Below are positions 55,151 to 64,000 of a stretch of DNA of 64,000 nt, piece by piece. The notes below the pieces were generated by a model. The model was given only the letters and a program-made list of their open reading frames with translations. It had not been told where the DNA came from and made no database searches. The DNA comes from Anaeramoeba flamelloides (Eukaryota; Metamonada; Anaeramoebidae), in contig JANTQA010000023.1 in assembly GCA_027625915.1 (NCBI GenBank), positions 20,832,001 to 20,896,000 on the forward strand, in the 5' to 3' direction. The first letter of the stretch is position 1. Every line of letters starts with the position of its first letter. The translations under genes and the position numbers were made by a program.

Positions 55151-56659
55151 TAAACTCCATTTAACCCATAGAGCCCTCGCCAAAAATGAAAATTTCACTT
55201 ATATATTTTAAGAATCAACCAAATATAAGATTAATTAGAAATAAGATAAATATTAATCTTCAGATTAGAGTTGATATTCATTAAAAAAAAAAACACCTTA
55301 GAAAACTAGAAAATTTTCAAAAAAAAAAAAAAAAAATGATAAAAAAAAATTGTGTCCACCTTTCATTAGAACGTATTGTGCAAAATTAATCAAGTTCTTT
55401 TGAAAATAAAAATTGTTGACAATAAGATTTTTTAATAGTAAATGTATTTATTTTATAAGAAATTTACCAGGCCTCAATTTTCTTATAGATAAATTGGGAC
55501 TTCAAACATTTTTTTCTTCAAATGTACCTGTTTTTAGGCAAAATGAAAAGAAAAGTAAAGAAAAAGAAATAAAATATGAAAATCGAAAAAAAAAGTTTTG
55601 GACTAGTTTAGAAAAAATGATTCAATCTACAAATTGAAATTTTATTTGAAGGGTATAGCCACTTATCCTGAATTTACTCCATACTTCAGGAGCGGTTTAC
55701 AGCGAAAAAGAATATTGTGAAATTGCCCTTCTCTTTGATTGACAAAATTCAAATAACAAAAAAAAAAAGTTCTGATCTCATTGATCAAAAAAAACATTTC
55801 AAAAAAAAAAAATTTTAAAAGCATACTCAATTCCAAAAAATCAAATATAATTAAACAATTAAGGATCTAAATAACAAAAAATGCAATTCAAATAACAAAA
55901 AAAAAAATTTGAAAGGATCTCAATTAACAAAAAATTAACAAAAAATAAATTTCTCAGAATAACGATTAAAAAAATTCAAATAATCGAAAAAAAAAGTTTT
56001 ACAAGATTTGTCAAAAAAATACAATTAACAAAAAAAAAAAATTTCAAAAAGTTCTCAATTCCAAAAAATCCAATTTTTAAAAAAAATTACTTGTTTCTTC
56101 TTATTTTATCATTCCAAAGAGTTAAATTTATTCAATTTTAAAACAAATTGTTTTCTTTAGGTACATAATCAATTTAATTCGTTTTAATCTGATTTTTGGT
56201 TATTTTGTAACTTTTCTATATTTGATAAAGTAAGGATTTTGTAAAATTCTTGAGATAAAAATAATTCATTTGAGAAAATTAAAAAAATGAAAAAAAAAAA
56301 TCTTGGAGATCCCAAAAAAAGCACCAAAGAGAGAGACACTTCAAAACTATACAGCTATTTTCAAAATTATAATTCATAACAATTTAAAATGGAAATTAAG
56401 TGTCACTCTTTGGTAATTTTTTCTAAAAATGTCTTTGTTTTTGATTGCTCTTTTTTTGAGATTGATCTTTTATCACATGTCAATTTCTTTTCAATTGGTA
56501 TTAAGTACTCATAAAAATTAGTAAAAATTATTTTTTCATTTTCAAAAAATTATTTTTCACCGTAATGAGTCAGCCTTTAAGAAGAATATAAAATAAAAAT
56601 CATCCAAGTTGTTCTATTTCTTCAATTAAACTGGTCTCCTTTGACTGAAAAAGAGTTCA
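55151..56659 (-). mobile_element. Family C TIR element, copy 6, split by a family D element
   Basis: 55151-55647 and 56587-56659 are the two parts of a C element (TAAACTCCATTTAACCC at the left, TTTGACTGAAAAAGAGTTCA at the right). The break falls after 'aaattttatttgaa'. Without the insert it is ~570 bases, like the other copies. Confidence 0.65.
55648..56586 (+). mobile_element. Family D TIR element nested in C
   Basis: Starts AAGGGTATAGCCACTTATCC and ends CACCGTAATGAGTCAGCCTT, and is co-linear with 25079-26170 minus the SINE. It keeps the internal inverted pair (gcaccaaagagagagacact ... agtgtcactctttggt) in mutated form. Expanded by A-rich 'caaataacaaaaaa' repeats at its left. Confidence 0.65.
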
Positions 56660-57654
56660 TTGTAAATAATGGTTGGTTGCATTTTTTTCGCAAAAGTTGA
56701 AGAAATCAAATTAGCTTTTAAATAGTTACTATAACATAAAAGAAGAAATTGTAATTTTTGGAATTTGAAAGTTCACCATCTCTTATTTTTACAATTTAAT
56801 AAAGTTGATACTTCTTTTAGTTTAATTTTTTTTCAAACATAAAATAAAAAGCCACAATATAATTTTGAGATGGGAACAAAAGATAAATAATTTAACATTT
56901 CCCAAAGTAGATAAGATAAATCAACTTAACATTTTATTTTGGCATTTCAATTTTACATGTGAAAAAAATTGTAATAGATTGTTTTTCAACAATTGCTTTG
57001 AATAATAAAACTAAACGTGGCCCATTCAAAGAAAAAAAATGTTGTTTTCTAATCTTCTTTGAAAATGGTAAAAAAGAGAAAATTTTGACTTTATGGTTGA
57101 AACTCCTTAAACAAATATTTGATAAAATGGATCAAATAAAACTGATTTGGTTTATTGTTAAGGGTTAAATGTTTTTAACATTTTCTCTTATTAGTCATTT
57201 TTACAAAGTGAGAACTTTTTTTCAAGTTTTCTATTTTAAAAAAGTGAAAACCCTTTTCAGAATTAAAACTGTATTTTTGAAAGTTTTCTCTTTTAATAAA
57301 CTTTGGGATAAGCCTTTAAATGTGAGGTAGAGGTTGGAGTGAGAAGAGAAGCACTTTTTTAAAAAAGGAAGTGGCACTTTATTAAAATCAAAAGCCTTAA
57401 AAAAGTTTTAATTCTGTCATTCTCATAAAAAAAAAAAAAAATTCTTACTTTTTTAAAATAGTTGTAAGGAGAGAGAATTTTGAAGTGACTAAATCTGTGT
57501 CTTCTCATTCAAAGAGTATAGGATATACACAGTCATTACAAGTATTTTGAACTTAATTTAGTTTTCTAATAAATAAAATCGATTCATTCATAAGTTCGCG
57601 AAATTTTGCAAATTTATTTTTATTTTTATGTAATATCATTTCCATAAAGCATTA
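56660..57654. other. Intergenic, possible coding relic
   Basis: A plus-strand frame at ~56959-57168 (KTKRGPFKEKKCCFLIFFEN ..., in part) has gene-like composition but no family recognised. Otherwise nothing. Confidence 0.3.
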
Positions 57655-58742
57655 TAGCAGTGAAAAAAATACCGGACATTAAAATAATACCTGACAAGAT
57701 TTTTTATTGTGAATATTAGGGAAATTTTTGTGTAATTTCAAATATTTCCAATCGAATCCTTTTTATAAATAACCAATTTTTTTTAAAACCTAGTAATAAA
57801 CCCGCCTAAAGTTCATTAAAGTAGGGTTTCGATATAGAATAATCAAGTAATTGTTTGATAGCATAATTAGATCAACTTTTTTTGAAAAAAAATCGAGTTT
57901 TATATGGGTTTTGCAAAGAGTTTGGAAAATGATAATTTTTATTCTTGTTTTTTTGATTGATTGAATGGTGTTTTGAACAAGTGTAATTTCATTAATTATC
58001 ATTCTAATAAGTGGCAAGTTATAATTTTAAAAAATTTGATTCAAAAAAAAAAGAATTTGATTTTAAATAAAAGAAATTACACAACAATTTTCTTAATAAG
58101 CCGTTTCCAAAAAAGTGTGGAAAATTTATTTTAAAATATATTTATTAAAGACAATTTTCATAAAGTATTTAAATATCCAAAATCATTAACAACAATTCAT
58201 TGATTCTTGACAATAATTCAATTTGTTTCTTATTATTGTATTAAATAAATTAAAGATATTAAATTTTCTGATCTTCGATTTTATCAGATATTTTTTATGG
58301 GTGGAAATTGATGTTTATTATTTTATTTTTGATCCAAAAAATCGTTTCCATAACTTGTTTAATCTCAACAAATTTTCCAATAAAATTTAAAACATATAGC
58401 TGTATTTGATTGTTTAAAAAATCATTTGTACCCTTTCCACCTTTTCATTTTTTTTTTTGAAATTGGTCGTACATTGGTTTTCTCCAAAAAAAGTGCTATT
58501 TTTTTTTTTCATTTTTTGGAAATATTTCATCAAACATATTTTGAAATAAATACCATAGTCATTGGTTCAATTGGTATTAATATTAAACTTAATTGGTAAT
58601 GTCAATTAATGGATACGTTCACTAACACAGATGATTTTTTATGAACTGTAAAAAAAAATGCAAACTTTTTTGGAAATACCTTATTCGCAATTAAAAATCT
58701 TGTCAGGTATTTTTTTCATTTACGGTATTTTTTTAACGACTA
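57655..58742 (+). mobile_element. Family A TIR element, copy 3, split by a family B element
   Basis: Left end TATAGCAGTGAAAAAAATAC-CGGACAT, right end (inverse) TATAGTCGTTAAAAAAATAC. ~500 bases once the B element at 58097-58683 is removed. Interior minus-strand frame MPLIRMIINEITLVQNTIQS matches the inner copy at 41.9 kb. Confidence 0.75.
58097..58683 (+). mobile_element. Family B TIR element, copy 2 (nested in A)
   Basis: TAAGCCGTTTCCAAAAAAGT at the left and TTTTTTGGAAATACCTTA at the right give terminal inverted repeats with TA on both sides. The A copy at 42246-42511 shows the same site without an insert ('acacaacagttttcctattataaac'-type sequence), supporting insertion with TA duplication. 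Confidence 0.75.
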
Positions 58743-59070
58743 TAAAAACTATTTTTTTAGTTTTTACATGATTTTTTCATATAGAGTTTCTTCAACTCAA
58801 TATTAATTCCAAGAGTGGTAATATTTTTCAAAATACTATTTATTAATTTTGATTTATCTCATTTAAAACCTTTGCATTTATTAAAAAAATCAAAAAAAAA
58901 GGTCAAAAATGCCTCTTTACTGGTCTTTGAAGAATAAATATATAAAAATTTTAACTTCATTTTCGAATTTTTCTTTTACAAAATAGTTTTCAAAGAATTA
59001 GATTGGAATTTGTATTTTCTATTTAGGTGTTTGTTAATTGTTTATGCTATTGTTTGAATAGTATTTGTTG

Positions 59071-59280
59071 AAAAATAAAAGGAACAAAATTTTCCATCAG
59101 CTTTCCAAATAAAGCTTAAAAGATCAAAGTCAAATTTGTTACTATTTAATTCTTAAAAGAATCTTTTATTAGTTTGATTGTAATTTATTGTAGACTTGGG
59201 GACCTGTGACGTTTTCTTTTCTTCTTCTCTATTGTTTTTTTGGAAAGCTGATGGAAAATTTTGTTCCTTTTATTTAATAA
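59071..59280. mobile_element. Foldback element with perfect ~37-base arms
   Basis: 59073-59108 (aataaaaggaacaaaatttt, then ccatcagctttccaaa) is exactly complementary to 59241-59277, separated by ~130 bases. About 205 bases in total, non-coding. Perfect arms in this background point to a recent insertion, or to selection on a hairpin RNA. Only copy in the window. Confidence 0.7.
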
Positions 59281-60363
59281 TTAACAGTATATTGGATGAA
59301 CTAAGAATTCTAAATGAAGCAAATACTGAATAATTTCCACAAAAAGATAATCGTCTGATGTTTTATCCCGGTTTAAATTTTAAATACAAGTAGGGGAATT
59401 TCTCAGTTAAATTTTCAACAAAAAGGGTTTTCATTTTCATTTGAGCCCATGGTGAAGACGTTTTTTTTTTTTGCAAGGCAGATTTAGAAGGATTTTGTTG
59501 GTTCTTAAATGTTAAAAAAAAATTGTGTTTGTTTGCAAGGTACTGATAAATTCAAATTAATGTTTTAAAATTTTTGTTTCATTTTCCATTTTACAAATTT
59601 TTTTACACATCTTTGAATCAAGAATTTCACCGGTTTAAATGATGAGAAACTTTATAAAATTAGTTGTTCTTCAAAATATTCTGGGTAAAGAACTGCTTTA
59701 AAAGAAACGAGTTATAAGAATATAAAACTTGAAATTGAACAAAAAATTTTTATCTATTTATTTGAATTTATCAGTAAAAAAATTTAAATTTCTCAGAGTT
59801 ACCCAATTGAAAAAAATTTCATTATATTCTAGATTTTATAAATTTAAGGATGAGTCCAAATTAAATCTCTAAAGAATTCAATTTTAATTAAAATTGAAAA
59901 GATTTGTGGTTTCTTCAAAATTTGTTGATAAAAAATTTTTGCTTGTCCAATGTAACGAAATAATTTTTTGTTTATAATTGGGAAATGACAACATCCAAAA
60001 TGAAAAAAAAGAGAAGAATAGCAGTACGGAAAACGCGAGATCAATTTTCAAAAGAGAAAGAACTTTTTGACTTTTTTTGAAATTCGATAAGCAAAATTTA
60101 TGTGGTTGAAAATTTATTATGGAAATTAAATTTCCAGAAAAAGTTTTTGTGTTTTTTTTTTTTTTTTCTTCAAATGATTGAAATAAAAAGGAGAGTTCCG
60201 TAGTTGGGTTCGTTCCTCTCCAGAAAAGATCGATTTCAAAAAGTTATTTTAAAAAAAAAAGAACAACCGACAATTTTAGAGCACCTAAAGCAAAGAAAAA
60301 TAAAAAGACAAAATCCGAGCAGGTGAAAGGAAAAAACTTAAAAGAATTGAAATCCTTCAAACC
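59281..60363. other. Flank of the UBA-like exon
   Basis: May hold further exons of the gene on the minus strand. A ~110-codon stop-free stretch runs from ~60220 to ~59890 (minus) without ATG near its start, and a short frame at ~59700. Neither continues the UBA-like fold convincingly. Confidence 0.3.
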
Positions 60364-60563
60364 TTATAGTCCCAATCAGCCATGTTTAAATAAAGAATTG
60401 TGTCCCATAACTTACAACCCGTAACTAGCATAAATTTGTTAATCATTTTGTTTTGTTCTTTGGAATAAGTACTTGAATTGAATGCCTCTTGCTGGAGACC
60501 AGTTGTGTTATTCAACATATTTTTTTTTTTCAAGACCTTTTTATTGTTGCCTGGTGTTGCTGG
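60364..60563 (-). CDS. Exon with a UBA-like domain, gene incomplete
   Basis: The exon is bounded by a strong acceptor (tttttgttttccag at 60577-60564) and a donor after TATAAG (gtttga). It reads NNTTGLQQEAFNSS, then KEQNKMINKFMLVTGCKLWD and TILYLNMADWDYK. The pattern F-x-x-x-T-G ... L ... WDYK is that of UBA-like three-helix domains found at the N-termini of DCN1-like, UBX/FAF and NXF-type proteins; the last helix is cut by the donor. An ATG at ~60522 (MLNNTTG) could be the start, with the acceptor then in the 5' UTR. The following exon was not found, so the protein's identity is open. Confidence 0.45.
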
Positions 60564-62859
60564 AAAACAAAAATTTTGTGACAAAAGAAATTGAGATTAT
60601 GTGGAAAAATTGAAAAATGAAAATAAATTTTGTGTAAATTTGAGAAATTCCACAAATTACGAACAATTAAATAACTTTTGTTTGATTACTCAAATGGTAT
60701 TTTCCACACGATTGAAAGGTTTTCAGAAAGAAATTATAGTTTTACAGAATTAATCAACATTTGATTTTTTTTTTTTTTTTTTTTGTTTTTATTGTTCGAA
60801 TTAAAGCGATTATTATCTAGGGTTTGTTTTTTTCTTGACTTTTTTCAATGTTCTCAAGAATTTTCATATTTTGTTTGGAAAATAATTATAAAACAATTTT
60901 TTTTCATTGAAAAGAAACAAAACCAATCATCGTTGAACAAGAAAGGTTTTTGTGTAACGATTTTGGTGATATTTTCAAAAGTTTATTTTTAAAAAAATTG
61001 ACCTTTTTGGGTAAATCTATTTCAAAACAAAGACTTTTTACTTGTCAAATAATTTTTGAAGACAAAAAGGCACACAAACAGCTTGTTCACCATATTGTTG
61101 TTGAGTAAAGGGGTGTTTTTATTTTTTAAAAAAACACGCAAGAAAATTCCTAATTTGGCTTGCAAAAGAGAAGAATAAATTTTATACTAATTTTGATGAA
61201 GGTAATTTCAAAAACAGAAAACGTTTCCAAGAAGGGGAATTGTTTGTTTCAGATCTTTAGAATACAGAATGTTGAAAAATAAATTAAATCCAAAACTTCA
61301 TTTGACTTTTCTGAAAATTTTTAGAAAAAATGGAGTTGAAAATTTTCGATGAGGTTTGCAATTTACCAATTAGTCTTAACATTTTTTGAATCCAATCCCA
61401 TTGAAATTGTAAAGACATGTTTATTGGACTATTCTCCAAATTAGGATCAAAAAAATCATATTATCAATTTTTTTAAGCAAAATTCAGTTGAAAAAATTTT
61501 GAGATTTGTTTCACCAAGAACACCCTTGTGTAGAAACGTGGAAATGAAATTTCAAAAATCACTATTTTCTTGCATAAAAACTGTTGATCATCTTAAACAT
61601 CATGGATAAAGGACTCTAACTTTTGAAGACCACACGCTCATGAGTTGTGACCATTGGGTTCTTGAAATATTTCATTGACCCCTTAAATCATAATAAATTG
61701 TTACAAAGGAATTGTAGTTTATTCTTTGTTTTTGAGTTTTTTTCTTTTTGTTCAAAGTAGGATGGGAGTTCCTAAACTCTTTCAAGGTTGGTGTTTACTC
61801 TATTTGATTTTTTGAATAGAATCTCAATTCTCAAATACTCCGAACATTTAGATTATTTTTGTTTGACAATTTTTTTTGTTTAAAAACGTTTATCTCAAAA
61901 TACAATTGTTAGTTTGAAGATAAATCGGATTGTGGTGTTATTGTTGGAAAATGTTTGAGTAATTTTACATTCATAGATCTATGGAAATTAACTTTGCAAA
62001 AATTAGCAAGTTTTGTTAATTTAAAAAATAAAATTAACAAGTTAAGGGATTAGAGTCTACCAATGAGAAGCTTAAGACTAAAGTATGTTGTTACCAGACC
62101 AAAACTGCATCAGTACCCCATGTTTCAAATGTCTCGAAAAAATCGATTATTCAAGGAGTAATATTTGTTGATCTCTCATTACTTAAAAAAGATTTCTGTT
62201 TTGTAAAAAACCCCACCATTTTTAAAAAAAATCTGCATTTTGCCACAAATTTAAAGGTTGAAAAATGAATATTCAGATAACAAAGTTGCAAAATATCTAT
62301 CTTAAATTTGTCACGAAATTTAAACTATTTGCTAAAAATTCATTTTTTTTATTAATCAAATAATTAACTAATAAAATTTTTTGTCAAATTATTTCTGTAA
62401 TATTTGAAATTTATTGATGTTATAATTAGTTTTATAAAAAGGAAACTAAAACAAACTAAGCATTCTTTGGGGTTTTATGTTGATGATTATTAAGTTAATC
62501 TTTGAAGTTTAAAAAAATTAAAAAATAGTTATTTTTGGAAATTCTTAAAATTACTATTTATCTACCAGAATACTATTATTTTGGGTTTCAATTTTTAGAT
62601 TTCGATAAGAAATTAAAAAAAAAATCTCGAAAATGTGAATTTTTAATTTTGATTCTTGGTAAAAAATTAAAGAATTTTTTGGGTAATAAGATTTATAATA
62701 TATTTTTTAGAGCTATTTGCGTATAGCGCACAAATATCATTTATACCCAATTACAAAATACTTTGATTATAGAGAAATATAGGGTGACGCTAATCCCTTA
62801 AGCAAACTAAAATTCCAAAATTTCCCGGATAATTTAAAAGGCCCCAACAATCACAATAA
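60564..62859. other. Intergenic or upstream intron, nothing recognised
   Basis: No gene, RNA or repeat that I can support. A chance frame at 62535-62726 is dismissed. Confidence 0.4.
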
Positions 62860-63375
62860 TAGAATTTCTTACAAATTGTAAATAATTTTGATTTTTTTCA
62901 ATAAGAAAATCATTTTTTCATCTTTTAATTTTTTTAGTTTTTGTTTTCATTTCATTTTTTGAAATTAGGTAACTTGTTTCGTTCGATCATTTTTTTTTTT
63001 CAACAAGGATTGATATTAGACCAAACTTGAGTTGTTCAGAATAGAAAAACGAAAAGAAAATTAGTTGATGGTATCTGGCCATTTGATAGATCTATATTCC
63101 TAATAGCAATTTAAACAATTTTAATAATTTATTTTTTTTTTTTGCTCTCTCCATTATTTTTAACATACCAATAATTTATTTATAATGATAATTATTTATT
63201 TTTTGACTTGTAAGTATGATAATTTATAAACAATTATTAACATTCCAATTAGTGAATGTCTCTAATGTGTTATTTCTTCTGGAATTTGTTAAATAAGATT
63301 TTTTTTTAAAATTGAATTTTGGTGTGTGAAAACTTTTGAATTGGGGTTTGGAGAAAAAATGATTTTATTTTATTG
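62860..63375 (-). repeat. Repeat G, copy 2 (inverted)
   Basis: Inverse of 4825-5350 with shared blocks ttttgctctctccat, ataattatttat, tatttcttctggaatttgtt and cttttgaattggggttt. Confidence 0.6.
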
Positions 63376-64000
63376 AAAATGGGGATTTGATGAATTCAGA
63401 AAAATACTCACATACTTTACCAAACCTGAGTAAAATTTGAACCAAATCAGACCATGACAAACAAAGATTCCAAAACTTTTGCATTTTTCTGATTTTTAAT
63501 GTATAAAAAAAAACTAATAGAACCCTATCAACTTTAGCAATATACTATAAAAAAACACATAAAAAGTGGTTAAAACTGTTTAAGAGTTCGAAATGTTGTT
63601 TTCAGGTAGAATTTATTCCAAAAGCTGAATTTATCCAACTTTTTTCTTGATATTATGATTCTACAACATAAATTTTTTTTTAATAAATCTTTTATTTTTT
63701 TATTGGAAAATAATAGTAATGAATATGTTTTTTTGAAAAATTGAAAAGATTCAAAAAGAAAACTCATTTTTTCAAAACGATCATTTTTTTTTCTAAAAAT
63801 TGTGGTCATTCAGATTTTTTTTCTTGGAATAATTGACTTTTTTCAAAAAAACTATCTTTTAGACAATAACTGTCATCATTTCCCTGTTTTTTAAATAATA
63901 TCGCTAATATTTTATCCATATGAAACTTGAGAGATATTATTATATCATGGGAGATTTAGCAAGAGTGAAAATTATAAAACTATCTTAAAAGATTCATTAT
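63376..64000. other. Window end, nothing recognised
   Basis: A+T-rich sequence; the minus-strand frame at 63570-63809 is F/K/L-rich and judged chance. Confidence 0.4.

Overview
This is about 64 kb of extremely A+T-rich nuclear DNA from a eukaryotic protist. The evidence is GT-AG spliceosomal introns, standard stop codons, a tRNA with eukaryotic A and B boxes, and eukaryote-only genes: a heterotrimeric G-protein alpha subunit, a Rab3GAP catalytic subunit, THO complex subunit 5 and ribosomal protein uS4. Low-complexity N/K/E/D/Q tracts, scattered genes and repeat-packed introns suggest an amoeboid or flagellate protist, possibly Anaeramoeba-like. The sequence alone does not fix the lineage.

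Layout. From 1 to 12.9 kb there is no protein gene I can support, only two tRNA-Leu(AAG) genes on a roughly 0.7-kb duplicated segment plus several repeat families. From 17170 to 12914 (minus) lies a complete three-exon G-alpha gene whose second intron is 3.1 kb and full of repeats. From 17.2 to 22.6 kb I see no confident gene. From 39835 to 22647 (minus) one Rab3GAP catalytic-subunit gene spans about 17 kb in at least four exons. Its first large intron holds an old LINE split by a younger LINE, and its last holds three transposon copies and a SINE. uS4 (RPS9, plus, two exons) is at 42638-43548, directly beside a nested transposon cluster. THOC5 (plus, no intron) is at 47114-49039. An unrecognised basic protein with two exons is at 54533-53702 (minus). 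An exon with a UBA-like fold is at 60563-60364 (minus), its flanking exons not found.

Mobile DNA dominates. I could reconstruct four families of TA-flanked, terminal-inverted-repeat elements (here called A, B, C and D) and a further TIR family E, plus a 257-bp subrepeat element, a foldback with perfect ~37-bp arms, a tRNA-headed SINE, and a single-ORF APE/RT LINE. A small dispersed unit combines a hairpin with tandem GGCACT motifs and has inserted into LINE copies. Many copies are nested (A in A, B in A, C in D, D in C, SINE in D, LINE in LINE), which orders their activity and gives empty-site comparisons inside this one window. No transposase for the TIR elements was seen.

The host genes are housekeeping or signalling genes: membrane G-protein signalling, Rab activation/GAP control, mRNA export, translation. 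They show no operon-like link to each other.
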